Below, piece after piece: positions 17,548-27,495 of a stretch of 64,000 bases of DNA; position 1 is the first letter of the stretch; the number at the start of each line of letters is the position of its first letter. Source of the DNA: Shewanella avicenniae (lineage in GTDB: Bacteria; Pseudomonadota; Gammaproteobacteria; Enterobacterales; Shewanellaceae). The position numbers and the translations under genes were made by a program. The stretch is taken from contig NZ_CP071503.1 of the NCBI RefSeq assembly GCF_017354945.1, positions 2,976,001 to 3,040,000 on the forward strand, given 5' to 3'. Under the pieces are notes generated by a model. It searched no databases, was not told where the DNA came from, and saw nothing but the letters and a program-made list of their open reading frames with translations.

Positions 17548-18344
17548 TAGGGCACTCCATCAAGCTTACATTGCAAGCCGGCGATGTCGCACAGTAGCAC
17601 CTGTGCCGCCTGCCAGACTTCATCAAAATGGGACATGATTTGATCAAGCGTCAACCACAAGATGATCAAACCACCGATCATGGTCACCGGAAAACCGATG
17701 GCAAAAATGTTCAACTGAGGTGCCGCGCGAGTCATAACACCAAAAGATAAGTTAATGATTAACAATGCGATAATAGAAGATAACGACATTGTCAGCGCCG
17801 CGCCAAACATATATGCGCCCCACTCGCCAATTTGCTTATAGGTGCCCACTTCAAGCCCGCTGGTGGATACGGGTACGGTATCAAAGCTGGCAATTAGCAT
17901 TCGAAGCATCACCAGATGCCCATCAACGCTGAGAAAAATGAGCGTGGTTAACACTAAGAAAAAGTTACCTACCACGGGCGTTTGTTGCCCCGATGAAGGG
18001 TCAACCATCGAGGCAAAGCCCAAACTGGTTTGCATACCAATAATCTGGCCAGTGAGCACAAAGATTTGCATCAGCATCAGCGACACAAATCCCATCGCCA
18101 CCCCTATGAGAATTTGCTGAATGGTAATAAAGGTCGATTCGATAGACAGCAGATCGGCTTGCGGCATCGGTGGCAACATAGGGGCAACCGCCACGGTAAT
18201 GGCTACAGCCATAAGCAAGCGAACGCGAGTTGGGGTGGTACTGGCGCCAAATATCGCCATTACCATTAACATGCTCGATATACGGAATAGTGGCCAAGCA
18301 TAAGCGGCGATGGTCTGTTGCAGCGTAGCAAACAAAAAGTCCAT
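17547..18344 (-). CDS. fliR: Flagellar export gate protein FliR
   Basis: This very hydrophobic protein (265 residues) matches FliR throughout: FRISSMLMVMAIFGASTTPTR near the N-terminus, IGVAMGFVSLMLMQIFVLTG in the middle and NIFAIGFPVTMIGGLIILWL towards the end. FliR forms the helical FliP5-FliQ4-FliR1 export gate inside the MS ring. It starts one base after the fliQ stop and shares its stop region with the flhB start, indicating tight coupling. Confidence 0.95.
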   Translation of the reverse strand: MDFLFATLQQTIAAYAWPLFRISSMLMVMAIFGASTTPTRVRLLMAVAITVAVAPMLPPMPQADLLSIESTFITIQQILIGVAMGFVSLMLMQIFVLTGQIIGMQTSLGFASMVDPSSGQQTPVVGNFFLVLTTLIFLSVDGHLVMLRMLIASFDTVPVSTSGLEVGTYKQIGEWGAYMFGAALTMSLSSIIALLIINLSFGVMTRAAPQLNIFAIGFPVTMIGGLIILWLTLDQIMSHFDEVWQAAQVLLCDIAGLQCKLDGVP

Positions 18345-18345
18345 G

Positions 18346-18615
18346 CTAACCTACCACTTGCGGGATCCGCTGCACCATCTCCAAAAAGAAATCCATCAAT
18401 GTCTGCACCAGCCAATGGCCAATAAACATCAGCGCCAACAAGGTGGTCAATAAGCGGGGCAAAAAGCTCAGCGTCTGTTCGTTAATTGAGGTTGCCGCCT
18501 GAAATACGGCCACGATAAGCCCCACGACTAAGCTCGGGACGACCACTGCCGACACAATAACCACGATGATGGATAAAGCTTCTCGTAGAACATCGACAAA
18601 GGCTTCAGGTGACAT
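18346..18615 (-). CDS. fliQ: Flagellar export gate protein FliQ
   Basis: 89 residues from the ATG at 18613-18615, the usual FliQ length. Two membrane helices are visible (ALSIIVVIVSAVVVPSLVVG and LLTTLLALMFIGHWLVQTLM) with the family motif QAATSINEQTLSFLPRL between them. AGGAGG lies five bases before the start, which rules out the longer frame to 18669. Subunit of the export gate with FliP and FliR. Confidence 0.95.
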   Translation of the reverse strand: MSPEAFVDVLREALSIIVVIVSAVVVPSLVVGLIVAVFQAATSINEQTLSFLPRLLTTLLALMFIGHWLVQTLMDFFLEMVQRIPQVVG

Positions 18616-18623
18616 ACGTCCTC

Positions 18624-19382
18624 CTAATTCCCGAAACTGCCAGCGAGGGTACCCATCACCAGCGTCCAACCGTCCACCAGCACAAACAGCATGATTTTAA
18701 AGGGCAGCGAGACAATCATTGGCGATAGCATCATCATCCCCATCGCCATCAAAATACTGGCAACCACAAGATCAATCACTAGGAACGGAATAAAAAGCAT
18801 AAACCCTATTTGGAATGCCGTTTTAAGTTCGCTAGTAATAAACGACGGAATGACTACCGTCATCGGTGTTTCTTCCGGGGTGGTAATGTTTTGATAGCCA
18901 GAGATTTCGATAAACGAATTGAGATCGGTATTGCGGGTTTGCGACAACATAAACGTTTTGAGCGGTTTCTGGGCGGCATCATAGGCTTGCTGCAGCGTAA
19001 TGGTTTCATTCATGTAGGGCTGCACGGCGTTATCGTAGATTTTTTCAAACACTGGATTCATGATGAAAAACGTCATGAACAAGCTAATACCGATAAGTAC
19101 CTGATTTGAAGGCGTTTGTTGTAAGCCGATCGCTTGTCGTAAAATCGATAACACCACAATGATACGGGTAAACGAGGTCAACATGATGAGCATCGCTGGC
19201 AAGAAACTCAGCGCGGTCATCAACAACAGAATTTGCATGGTCACTGAGTATTCAGTGTTGCCATCAGCGCCGGTTGTGACAGTTACAGCCGGGAACAAAC
19301 CATCCTGCGCCCAAGCCAGCTCGGGCATCAGTGCACCCAATGCCAACGCTGCCGTACAAAAAAATGCCGTTAACCACTTCAT
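18624..19382 (-). CDS. fliP: Flagellar export gate protein FliP
   Basis: 252 residues with a cleavable signal peptide ([20 protein letters not shown], cut likely after AWA). Core signatures are [40 protein letters not shown] and the C-terminal [20 protein letters not shown]. FliP is the major subunit of the export gate. It overlaps fliO by four bases (ATGA). Confidence 0.96.
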   Translation of the reverse strand: MKWLTAFFCTAALALGALMPELAWAQDGLFPAVTVTTGADGNTEYSVTMQILLLMTALSFLPAMLIMLTSFTRIIVVLSILRQAIGLQQTPSNQVLIGISLFMTFFIMNPVFEKIYDNAVQPYMNETITLQQAYDAAQKPLKTFMLSQTRNTDLNSFIEISGYQNITTPEETPMTVVIPSFITSELKTAFQIGFMLFIPFLVIDLVVASILMAMGMMMLSPMIVSLPFKIMLFVLVDGWTLVMGTLAGSFGN

Positions 19383-19753
19383 TGTTGTTGCGCCCTCACC
19401 TGCTTGAGTTTTTGCGAAAATGAGGTCGTTTCAATATTGACCGGTGAATCATACTTGTCGAGCAAGGTGACCTGCTGCGAGGTAACGCCGAGAAGATACT
19501 GTTGCCCATCTAACTCTATCAGCACCACCCGCTCTTTGGGGCCTAACGCAGATTGCGCTTTGACTTTAATGGCAGCGTTATTACCGGTCACCAAGTTCAG
19601 CCGTTTGACGGCGTAGGCCAGCAAAAATATTAGCAACAGCACAAAGATGAGCCCGCCGAACATGCCAACAATCGCGGTGAAATCGACGCCAGCGCGCGGT
19701 GTTGTGGTTGGCGTAGTCGTTACGGTCGAGGCTGCAGCTAATATGGTTATCAT
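19379..19753 (-). CDS. fliO: Flagellar biosynthesis protein FliO
   Basis: 124 residues with a Thr-rich N-terminus, one membrane segment ([20 protein letters not shown]) and a small cytoplasmic domain ([20 protein letters not shown], then [11 protein letters not shown]), the FliO pattern. FliO helps FliP to assemble and is absent from the final structure. It begins four bases after fliN and overlaps fliP. Confidence 0.92.
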   Translation of the reverse strand: MITILAAASTVTTTPTTTPRAGVDFTAIVGMFGGLIFVLLLIFLLAYAVKRLNLVTGNNAAIKVKAQSALGPKERVVLIELDGQQYLLGVTSQQVTLLDKYDSPVNIETTSFSQKLKQVRAQQQ

Positions 19754-19757
19754 AGCG

Positions 19758-20141
19758 TTATTTAAGCTTTTTAATCCGTTCAGTTTGGCTGATAACGTCG
19801 GTCAAACGAATACCAAATTTATCGTTGACCACGACCACTTCACCGTGAGCAATCAAGGTACCGTTAACCATAACATCCAGCGGTTCACCTGCAACACGGT
19901 CCAGTTCTACCACTGAGCCTTGGTTCAGCTGCAGCAGGTTACGAATACTGATTAGGCTGCGGCCAACTTCCATCGAAATGGTGACCGGAATATCCAAAAT
20001 TGAATCAAGCTTAGCGGACTCTTCATCAGTTAATTTTTTTGATTTATCGTTGCTAAACTCTTCAAGCTCGACCGCTTTCGCCTCTTCTTCAGCCTGCTCA
20101 GCCATTGCTGCGGCCCAATCGTCCATCTCATCATTACTCAT
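19758..20141 (-). CDS. fliN: Flagellar motor switch protein FliN
   Basis: 127 residues: an acidic N-terminus (residues 1-45) and a SpoA domain (about 50-125) with ILDIPVTISMEVGRSLISIR, LNQGSVVELDRVAGEPLDVM and GEVVVVNDKFGIRLTDVIS. FliN forms the lower C ring with FliM, binds CheY-P and docks FliH for export. It lies 11 bases after fliM. Confidence 0.96.
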   Translation of the reverse strand: MSNDEMDDWAAAMAEQAEEEAKAVELEEFSNDKSKKLTDEESAKLDSILDIPVTISMEVGRSLISIRNLLQLNQGSVVELDRVAGEPLDVMVNGTLIAHGEVVVVNDKFGIRLTDVISQTERIKKLK

Positions 20142-20152
20142 ACTGATAAACC

Positions 20153-21181
20153 TTATATTTCAGAGATATCTTTAGATTTGTTTTTACGCATCACTAATTG
20201 AAGCTCGCTTTTAACTGTTTCTGGTCGAGGGATCTTCGACGCAATTTGCAGTGCCAAATTGTCTTTAACACGTCCCAATTTGCAACGGTAGGATGGCAGA
20301 TCTTCTACTTTCATCACCAGATGTTCTGGCATATCCACCGGAATAATGTCGCCGGTTTTCAGTTCCATGACATCGCGTAATGTCACCTGCTTTTCGATTA
20401 AACGCGCGTCAACATTCACCAACACATCCATGATTTCATCTTGCAACGCTTGTGACCAGCGCATGTCGGTGTCTTGCTTATCACTTTGCACCCCGGCATC
20501 CAGCAGTTCGCGGATCGGCTCAATCATCGAATATGGCATGGTAATGTGGAAATCCCCACCACCACCATCCACTTCGATATGGAATGAGCTCACCACCACT
20601 ACTTCGGTCGGACTCACAATGTTGGCCATCGCCGGGTTCACTTCAGAGTCGAGATAATCGAACTCAACATCCATCACCGGTGCCCAGGCATCTTTGTAAT
20701 CTTCAAAGATAATCTTCAGCAATAACTGAATGATACGCCGCTCCGTTGGAGTAAATTCACGGCCTTCAATTTTGGCATGAAAGCGGCCATCACCACCAAA
20801 AAAGTTATCTACCAGAATAAACACTAACCGTGCTTCCATGGTGATCAAGCCCGTGCCTTTCAGAGGACTTAAGCGCACCATGTTCAAACTGGTGGGTACA
20901 AACAGGGTATGGACATATTCACCAAATTTCAGCATCTGTACGCCGTTAACTGACACTTCAGCGGTACGACGCATCATATTAAACATGCTAATCCGTAAGT
21001 GACGCGCAAAACGTTCGTTAACGATTTCCAGCGTCGGCATGCGCCCACGGACGATACGATCTTGAGAAGAAAAATCGTAAGATATCGCTGTCTGTCCACC
21101 AGCATCAATCTCTTCTTCTTCAACGTCATCTACGCCATGAAGTAGCGCATCAATTTCGTCTTGGCTTAATATATCGCTCAC
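20153..21181 (-). CDS. fliM: Flagellar motor switch protein FliM
   Basis: 342 residues: N-terminal CheY-P binding peptide LSQDEIDALLHGV, a CheC-like middle domain (about 45-230) and a C-terminal SpoA domain (about 255-330; VTLRDVMELKTGDIIPVDMP). FliM transmits CheY-P binding to FliG to set rotation direction. It follows fliL by 35 bases. Confidence 0.97.
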   Translation of the reverse strand: MSDILSQDEIDALLHGVDDVEEEEIDAGGQTAISYDFSSQDRIVRGRMPTLEIVNERFARHLRISMFNMMRRTAEVSVNGVQMLKFGEYVHTLFVPTSLNMVRLSPLKGTGLITMEARLVFILVDNFFGGDGRFHAKIEGREFTPTERRIIQLLLKIIFEDYKDAWAPVMDVEFDYLDSEVNPAMANIVSPTEVVVVSSFHIEVDGGGGDFHITMPYSMIEPIRELLDAGVQSDKQDTDMRWSQALQDEIMDVLVNVDARLIEKQVTLRDVMELKTGDIIPVDMPEHLVMKVEDLPSYRCKLGRVKDNLALQIASKIPRPETVKSELQLVMRKNKSKDISEI

Positions 21182-21216
21182 AATTTCGCCCTAGCGTTTC
21201 GCGTCATTCAGCAGCA

Positions 21217-21732
21217 TTACTGCATGACGAATCCAGTAAACAACACTTTCTCTACCACTTTACGACCGGTGATAGGTTGCAGCGTATTTTGTACGTTTAA
21301 TAATGCCACTTGTCTTAATTCATCTTTGCCCGCAAGCGTACTGAGTTTCTCTTCACTGGCACCACTAAAGGTGGTCAGCAGTGCATCTTCAACCAGTGGA
21401 ATATGCTTTTGCAGCGTGATTTCGTTTTCTTCACCACGCACCATTAGCTGCACTTTGATCTCTACTAAACGCGAGCGACCAGCACCGGCAACGTTAAACA
21501 GGAATGGGCGGGGCATCGGCACATAAGCAGCATTGCCCATCGCAGGCGCAGCAGGATCTGTAGCAGCGGGCGCAGCAGTCTCTGCCGCAGCAGGCGCTTC
21601 TTCGCTACTACCGAGTAAGAAAAATGCAGCAGCACCACCACCGGCTAAAATCACCACCACGGCGATGATAATAAACAGCATCTTTTTACTCTTTCCGCCT
21701 TTTTCTGCCAGTTCTAGCTGTTGCTCTGCCAT
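21217..21732 (-). CDS. fliL: Flagellar basal-body-associated protein FliL
   Basis: 171 residues with a short cytoplasmic N-terminus, one membrane segment (MLFIIIAVVVILAGGGAAAF), an Ala/Pro-rich linker and a periplasmic SPFH-like domain (RLVEIKVQLMVRG to VEKVLFTGFVMQ). FliL forms a ring around stator units and supports torque. It is 52 bases after fliK with no clear promoter between. Confidence 0.95.
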   Translation of the reverse strand: MAEQQLELAEKGGKSKKMLFIIIAVVVILAGGGAAAFFLLGSSEEAPAAAETAAPAATDPAAPAMGNAAYVPMPRPFLFNVAGAGRSRLVEIKVQLMVRGEENEITLQKHIPLVEDALLTTFSGASEEKLSTLAGKDELRQVALLNVQNTLQPITGRKVVEKVLFTGFVMQ

Positions 21733-21784
21733 TTGTATACCCTTGCCTGACGCATTAAACCTGAGGTGCTAATAGGTTACCTTC

Positions 21785-23653
21785 TCATGCGTAATAATCT
21801 ATACCAGAAGCGTAACTCTCTGAAATATTTAGCGCCTGATTTGCTACTTCGGTGGAACTTTCATCAGAATCTGCGCCAAATTCCCCAACGGCAGCAGAAC
21901 TCCCCCCTCCTGCCATGCCACTTTGGGATTGTTGTCCAGAGCCGCCATAGGATACTTGGCTGTCAGCCAAGTTCATTCCTTGCTGTTGCAACATATCTCT
22001 TAACCGAGGCATTGCCTGATCGATTAAATCCTTCGCCTGCGTTTGTGTTACATGGAATTGCACTTGCGTATGGTCACCGCGCACTTGCACTTTTACAGTC
22101 ATAGAACCCAACTCGGGAGGATCTAAACGGATCTCTGCGTGTTGAATTCCATCTTTGACCATAGTCAATAATTGCTGACGCATTACCGGCGCAAACCGTT
22201 GCACCAGCTCTTGCTGATTAACTTGCGCCTCGTTTGCCTGTCTTAATGATAGATGAACTGAAGCAGGCGACTGTGTTTGCTGTTGTTGCAGGTTATGCAT
22301 TTGCGTCGCTTGCAGATCTTTCACGGCAGCCATCGAATCAACCTCGATTTGTGCAGTGAATTTCATTTGCGGCGACATCGTTGCGGCATGGGTGTTAGTC
22401 GCATCTGCATTGGTTACAAGCTGCATCACCTTGTCAACAAAGCTAGAATCAACATCCCCTTGAGCAGCACTGACAGCAGTTGCCGGCCCTTGCGGAGCAT
22501 CATTTGTGGCATTGCTAGTTGTCGCCAGTCGTTGCGACAACATCTGTAGCAATGCCTGTTGGCCCTTATTAATGGTGTCAGCCATCGAATTAGTCACAAC
22601 CGCAGGTTCTACATTTACTGCAGATGATGGCTGCGCCGCATGTTCACTAACGTTTTGTTCTGCGGCCTGCGCCAAAAAACTCAACACAGCAATGGCTAAC
22701 TGTTCGATTTTGTGTTCGTCTTGATCTTTAACGACATTATTACTTGCGAGGTTTGACTCTGCTGGGGTTGCGATTAGATCATCCGCCACAAGCGCACTGG
22801 CAGTAGCTGCTGTTTCCAGGCTAGAAGCTGAGCCATCTTCAGCTGATATGTCCTCATCAGTAGACTCTGACTTATCAGCAGTCGATGAAGCATCAGTAAC
22901 CGTAATCGGCTGTTCCAGATTGACTAATAATTGCTCAAGGCTAATGTCTGCGGCGTCATCGTTTACATTAGCACCGACCTTATCAACGGCTTCGTTAGCC
23001 AAAGGTTTAGCTTGAGGGTGCATCAATGCGGCGACAAGTGCATTAAGTTGCGCCAATAACGTTGCATCATCCTTTGCTGAACTCTCGGCAGACTCATTAT
23101 TGGCGACAACTCTATCGGCATCTTGCGCAGAATCACCCTTTTCTGCGGCGTCACCACCGCTCAACTGAGCCAATAATTTGGCTATCATTGCTTGCAGTTG
23201 GTCTTGTTCTGCTGGGGATAATCCGGCCAACTGCTGGACTAACTCGGTCGCGGCAACTTCAGTCTCAGGGTCAATATTAGTAAAAGTATCAATATTGGTA
23301 ACAGTGTCATTATCAGCAGTGGCGACTTGCTGTTGCGCCGCAGACGGCAACATTTTTCCTAGGGCAATCTGTTGCAGCGTCGTAGTTACCGCATCGCTGT
23401 CGTCCGCATCTGCCACAGCATTAGCCGCTTGCGATTTGGTCGATGCCTTAGGTTGATAAGGGGCGAGAAATTCTTTGGACTTGCGAGGGGATTCTATGCT
23501 GCCTTGAGCTTGTTGATAAATTTCATTAAAGCTTGGATTTTCTTGAAGATTATCAAAATCAATGCTTTTACCCGTGGACAACAGGCCATCCGCGGCCCCC
23601 AGCTTCGGTGCATTATTACTGCTCGATGAAATTTGGCTCGCTAACTGCTGCAT
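21785..23653 (-). CDS. fliK: Flagellar hook-length control protein FliK
   Basis: 622 residues from the ATG at 23651-23653, which has GGAGG five bases upstream. The long N-terminal part (1-430) is Ala/Asp/Gln/Ser-rich and probably unfolded, as expected for a molecular ruler. The C-terminal switch domain (about 490-570) carries AEIRLDPPELGSMTVKVQVR and VTQTQAKDLIDQAMPRLRDM. It is secreted during hook growth and signals FlhB to switch substrates. It is larger than the 405-residue Salmonella protein. A sigma-54 site lies upstream at 23729, separating it from fliJ. Confidence 0.93.
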   Translation of the reverse strand: MQQLASQISSSSNNAPKLGAADGLLSTGKSIDFDNLQENPSFNEIYQQAQGSIESPRKSKEFLAPYQPKASTKSQAANAVADADDSDAVTTTLQQIALGKMLPSAAQQQVATADNDTVTNIDTFTNIDPETEVAATELVQQLAGLSPAEQDQLQAMIAKLLAQLSGGDAAEKGDSAQDADRVVANNESAESSAKDDATLLAQLNALVAALMHPQAKPLANEAVDKVGANVNDDAADISLEQLLVNLEQPITVTDASSTADKSESTDEDISAEDGSASSLETAATASALVADDLIATPAESNLASNNVVKDQDEHKIEQLAIAVLSFLAQAAEQNVSEHAAQPSSAVNVEPAVVTNSMADTINKGQQALLQMLSQRLATTSNATNDAPQGPATAVSAAQGDVDSSFVDKVMQLVTNADATNTHAATMSPQMKFTAQIEVDSMAAVKDLQATQMHNLQQQQTQSPASVHLSLRQANEAQVNQQELVQRFAPVMRQQLLTMVKDGIQHAEIRLDPPELGSMTVKVQVRGDHTQVQFHVTQTQAKDLIDQAMPRLRDMLQQQGMNLADSQVSYGGSGQQSQSGMAGGGSSAAVGEFGADSDESSTEVANQALNISESYASGIDYYA

Positions 23654-23728
23654 GTGATCCTCCAAGGCTTCCCAACGCGTTTTGACTCTGCGCTAGGCAG
23701 CTGATATTTGGCGTTCACACGCATTAAA

Positions 23729-23743
23729 GCAAGTTCCGAGCCA
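23729..23743 (-). promoter_or_regulatory. Sigma-54 promoter of fliKLMNOPQR-flhB
   Basis: The minus strand reads TGGCTCGGAACTTGC followed by TTT, a near-consensus TGGCACG-N4-TTGC site with GG-N10-GC spacing. The predicted start near 23717 gives a leader of about 63 bases. It sits in the 120-base gap between fliJ and fliK. Confidence 0.75.
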
Positions 23744-23773
23744 ACCAACGTGAAGCTCAGTCGTAACGCGCAA

Positions 23774-24238
23774 TTAATACTCGTTGAGATCATTGGTATT
23801 GCGCTTACGGCAATAAAACTGCTGCGAAGCAAACTCGTCGGTCATCTTCTGCTCCTGTTTAAGCTGTTTAGCTTCGGCAGCAGCGGCTTTCTTAGCTAAC
23901 AACAATTCCACCGCTTTACGTTTTTGTTGCTTTTCCAACCAATATTTTTGTCGATGTAATTTTTGCTGTTCCGCATCGTGAACCACGGCATTTTGCTGTT
24001 TAATTGCGCTATCAATTTGCTGAATAAAACGATGAAACTGCTGGTAAGCCTCAGCACGGATCTGCTGTCCTTGTTTGTCCGACAACTGTTTCATGTAATC
24101 GAGGCGATAGCCATTGAGCGCCTGCAACTGTGCATTGCGGCGTTGATGTTCCAACTGCGCAGCTTTCAGTTTCAATGCGGCTTGTTCTTCCGCTTCTTGC
24201 GCCAATTTGAGCACAGTCAGTAATGGATCTTTTGCCAT
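23774..24238 (-). CDS. fliJ: Flagellar export chaperone/stalk protein FliJ
   Basis: 154 residues, almost entirely charged helices forming a coiled coil (LKLAQEAEEQAALKLKAAQL to KKAAAAEAKQLKQEQKM), the FliJ pattern. FliJ resembles the gamma stalk of F-type ATPases, sits in the FliI hexamer and couples it to FlhA. It lies between fliI and fliK in the usual order. Confidence 0.92.
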   Translation of the reverse strand: MAKDPLLTVLKLAQEAEEQAALKLKAAQLEHQRRNAQLQALNGYRLDYMKQLSDKQGQQIRAEAYQQFHRFIQQIDSAIKQQNAVVHDAEQQKLHRQKYWLEKQQKRKAVELLLAKKAAAAEAKQLKQEQKMTDEFASQQFYCRKRNTNDLNEY

Positions 24239-24248
24239 AGGCTACTCG

Positions 24249-25592
24249 CTAAACTCGACATTGGGCCGCCAGCTGTCCCAACATTAGGGTACTGTCGGCA
24301 AAGCTAACCGCTTCATGCATTCGCTGACGCAGGAACGCGTTCATTGCGGGTTGCAACCGAATAGCATTATCAATACGTGGATCGCTGCCCTGAGAATAGG
24401 CACCGATAGAGATAAGATCGCGATTTTGCTGGTACACCGAATACGTTTGCTTCACTCGCCGCATCGCTTCTAAATGCTCGGTTGAAATCACCATCGGCGC
24501 AACACGGCTGATCGAGGCTTCAATATCAATCGCCGGATAATGGCCAGAATCCGCCAAACTACGTGATAACACGATGTGACCATCAAGAATCGCACGCGAG
24601 GCATCGGCAATCGGGTCTTGTTGATCGTCGCCTTCAGTAAGTACCGTATAAAACGCCGTAATGGAGCCTTGGCCGTCACCGCCGTTACCGGCGCGTTCAA
24701 CCAATCGCGGCAATCTGGCAAACACTGATGGTGGGTAACCCTTAGTTGCCGGTGGTTCACCAATGGCGAGGGCAATCTCCCGCTGCGCTTGAGCATAACG
24801 GGTCAAGCTATCCATCAGCAGCAACACGTCCAACCCTTGATCGCGAAAATACTCCGCGATACGGGTTGATGTTTCGCAGGCGCGCAAGCGCATTAAGGGC
24901 GAGGTATCGGCTGGTGCTGCAATCACTACCGAGCGTTTTCGACCTTCAACGCCGAGGATCTCTTCAATAAATTCTTTTACTTCGCGGCCACGTTCACCCA
25001 CTAAGCCCACCACAATCACATCGGCGGAGGTACCGCGAGTCATCATTCCGAGCAGCACACTTTTACCCACGCCGGAACCGGCAAACAAGCCCATACGCTG
25101 GCCTTTGCCGATGGTGAGCATGGAGTTAATTGCACGCACGCCTACATCCAGCGGTTCTGAGATCGCACGGCGAGCCAATGGATTTATCGGTTGTGCATGA
25201 GTAGAAGTTCGTTGATCTGCTGTGACAGGACCGAGGCCATCCAGCGGCAACCCGCTACCATCGAGCACCCGACCTAATAGCTGCATACCGACTTTCAAAC
25301 CTGCTTGTTGGCCTTTGGGGGTAACGCGAGCACCGGGCACCACGCCCCGCAGTTCTTCGACAGGCATCAGATAAAGCAATTGGTCATCAAAGCCAACCAC
25401 TTCGGCATCCAAGACGCCTTCACTGGTTTCAATTTCGCATAGACTACCAACAGGCGCTCGGCACCCGCTGGCTTCGAGGGTCAAGCCGACAACACGCACT
25501 AACTGGCCACTGGACACTGGCCGATAAGGCGGGATTTTTTGCTGTAACGAATTGAGGCTATTCAGCAGTTGGGTCTGACGCGGATTGGTCAT
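24249..25592 (-). CDS. fliI: Flagellum-specific export ATPase FliI
   Basis: 447 residues. F1-ATPase-like fold with Walker [12 protein letters not shown] (about 167-177), [15 protein letters not shown], Walker [21 protein letters not shown] and the [20 protein letters not shown] signature. It helps drive flagellar export with FliH and FliJ. The ATG at 25590-25592, after GAGGTGA, is preferred over the GTG just before it. The 5' end overlaps fliH by 35 bases. Confidence 0.96.
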   Translation of the reverse strand: MTNPRQTQLLNSLNSLQQKIPPYRPVSSGQLVRVVGLTLEASGCRAPVGSLCEIETSEGVLDAEVVGFDDQLLYLMPVEELRGVVPGARVTPKGQQAGLKVGMQLLGRVLDGSGLPLDGLGPVTADQRTSTHAQPINPLARRAISEPLDVGVRAINSMLTIGKGQRMGLFAGSGVGKSVLLGMMTRGTSADVIVVGLVGERGREVKEFIEEILGVEGRKRSVVIAAPADTSPLMRLRACETSTRIAEYFRDQGLDVLLLMDSLTRYAQAQREIALAIGEPPATKGYPPSVFARLPRLVERAGNGGDGQGSITAFYTVLTEGDDQQDPIADASRAILDGHIVLSRSLADSGHYPAIDIEASISRVAPMVISTEHLEAMRRVKQTYSVYQQNRDLISIGAYSQGSDPRIDNAIRLQPAMNAFLRQRMHEAVSFADSTLMLGQLAAQCRV

Positions 25593-26445
25593 CACTCACC
25601 TCAGCATCAGTGTCTACTTGGCTATGTTGTTCAATGTGTTGCGCAATCGCAGTTTTTAGTTGTCGCTCAGTTTGTTGCAACTGTTGTTGTTGCTGTTCTA
25701 AGGGCAATAATGCTGCGGCTAAGCGCGGTTCAAGCTGCATATCCACTTGCGAGCGACGACATTCAATAATGCAGCCACCAGCGGTTAACGCAGGGTCTTT
25801 CTGCAGTTGCCAATTGTTTTTCTGCAGTTGCTCTGCCCCATAAAGCTGCTCAACCATCTGCAAATCGTCGGGATTTAAGCGGATATCCACTCGTTGTTCA
25901 CGCATAGGTAAGGCTTCAACGCCAATACGTAATGCCGCAAGCAACTGTTCTGGGTGAGTGGTTAGTTCGTGATGTACCGTGGTTTTAACCAAGGTTTGCA
26001 CTAACGCGAGCAAACTCTGTTCAACTTGGTTGTCCACCAATGCTAATGGCGCTTCAAACTGGGATAAAAAACTATCGAAGCGTTCAATTAATGCATGGGC
26101 TTGAGCTAACCCTTCAGCGAACCCTTGAGCTTGCCCTTGTTCAAAGCCTTCGGCGTGACCTTGTTCGAAGCCTTGTAAGCGCCCTTCTTCACGTCCTTTC
26201 TCCAACCCTTCACTATGGCCTTGAGCAAAACCCTCTTGTTCCGCTTCTTGACGGATTTGCTCAATTTCAGCCATGGTCGGCGGCGTAATAGGTTTGGTTG
26301 GCGCGGCTGGTTTTGCGCTAGGTGATTTACGGCCAAACACATCAGTGTCAGGTAAAACTAATGAAGCGCCAACGTCAGGGAGTTCCCAGCGGTCGACGTT
26401 TTCTGCCTCATCAGCCAAATTGTGCATCTGTTTATGTTCGACCAT
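25558..26445 (-). CDS. fliH: Flagellar export regulator FliH
   Basis: 295 residues. A long run of Gly-xxx-Gly repeats ([20 protein letters not shown], then [18 protein letters not shown], about residues 70-115) is the hallmark of FliH, followed by the conserved V/A-ATPase E-subunit-like C-domain ([11 protein letters not shown]-type segment [18 protein letters not shown]). FliH binds FliI and docks it at FliN. The acidic Gln/Ser tail after residue 255 overlaps the fliI start. Confidence 0.93.
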   Translation of the reverse strand: MVEHKQMHNLADEAENVDRWELPDVGASLVLPDTDVFGRKSPSAKPAAPTKPITPPTMAEIEQIRQEAEQEGFAQGHSEGLEKGREEGRLQGFEQGHAEGFEQGQAQGFAEGLAQAHALIERFDSFLSQFEAPLALVDNQVEQSLLALVQTLVKTTVHHELTTHPEQLLAALRIGVEALPMREQRVDIRLNPDDLQMVEQLYGAEQLQKNNWQLQKDPALTAGGCIIECRRSQVDMQLEPRLAAALLPLEQQQQQLQQTERQLKTAIAQHIEQHSQVDTDAEVSDDQSASDPTAE

Positions 26446-26457
26446 ATCAGCTTATTC

Positions 26458-27495
26458 CTAGAGGAACTCGTCGCCACCGCCGCCACCGAGCATAATTTCA
26501 CCGGCATCAGCAAGACGACGAGCAATCGACAGAATTTCTTTCTGCGCCACTTCCACTTCGCTGACACGAATTGGGCCCATCGCTTCCAAATCATCACGCA
26601 GCAATTCAGCAGCACGTTTCGACATGTTACCTAGAATTTTATCTTTCAAGGCATCGTCAGTGCCTTTCAGCGCCTTCATCAGCACATCTTGTTGTACTTC
26701 ACGCAGCAAGGCTTGAATACCGCGGTCATCGACATCGATCAGGTTGTCGAATACAAACATCAAATCTTGGATTTGTTGCGCCATCTCTTCGTCGGATTCG
26801 CGCATGGTTTCCATCAACTGACTTTCGATACCGGTATCGAGGTAGTTCATGATGTTGGCTGCCGCCTTCAAACCACCCATCTTGGCGGCTTGTGCCCCAC
26901 CTTGACCGGCAAATTGTTTCTCCATGATGTCGTTCAACTCTTGCAACGCCGCGGGCTGCACTTCTTCCAAGTTGGCGATACGCATCATCAAATCAACCCG
27001 GGTATTTTCAGGGAATTGCGAGAAAATTTCCGCTGCTTGATCCGGCTCTAAGTAAGACAACACAATTGTTTGAATTTGCGGGTGTTCGTTTTGAATAATG
27101 CTGGCCACTTGGCGGGCATCCATCCATTTCAATGAATCCAAACCTTTGGCACCCGAGCCCATGACAATCTGCTCAATCAGATTGCCCGCTTTGTCTTCAC
27201 CCAAAGCCGCCGTCAGCGCTTTCTTAATAAATTCATGACTGTTAAAGCCAATTGATGAGTATTTTTGGATCTCATCCAGAAACTGCTTATGCACGCCCTG
27301 TACTTTTTCTTGGCCAAAATCAGCCATGCTGGCCATGGTCATACCCACTTTCTGCACTTGCTTAGGCTCAAGATGCTTTAAAATTGACGCTGCATCCGAC
27401 TCGCTAAGACTGAGCAATAAAATAGCGGTTTTTTCTACGCCAGTTAGCGAGCTAACATCAAAATTTGATGTTTTTTCATTAGTATCATTTGGCAT
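26458..27495 (-). CDS. fliG: Flagellar motor switch protein FliG
   Basis: 345 residues with three armadillo-type domains. The N-terminal part (LTGVEKTAILLLSLSESDAA) binds FliF; the middle has EHPQIQTIVLSYLEPDQAAE; the C-terminal torque domain includes LMFVFDNLIDVDDRGIQALL and MSKRAAELLRDDLEAMGPIR. FliG converts stator movement to rotation. The C-terminus ends in a Gly-rich GGGGGDEFL. It overlaps the fliF end by 11 bases. Confidence 0.97.
   Translation of the reverse strand: MPNDTNEKTSNFDVSSLTGVEKTAILLLSLSESDAASILKHLEPKQVQKVGMTMASMADFGQEKVQGVHKQFLDEIQKYSSIGFNSHEFIKKALTAALGEDKAGNLIEQIVMGSGAKGLDSLKWMDARQVASIIQNEHPQIQTIVLSYLEPDQAAEIFSQFPENTRVDLMMRIANLEEVQPAALQELNDIMEKQFAGQGGAQAAKMGGLKAAANIMNYLDTGIESQLMETMRESDEEMAQQIQDLMFVFDNLIDVDDRGIQALLREVQQDVLMKALKGTDDALKDKILGNMSKRAAELLRDDLEAMGPIRVSEVEVAQKEILSIARRLADAGEIMLGGGGGDEFL

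Noticed and set aside
22277-23629. Several plus-strand frames across fliK
   Set aside because: All are shadows of the fliK low-complexity region, with no ribosome site or family resemblance.
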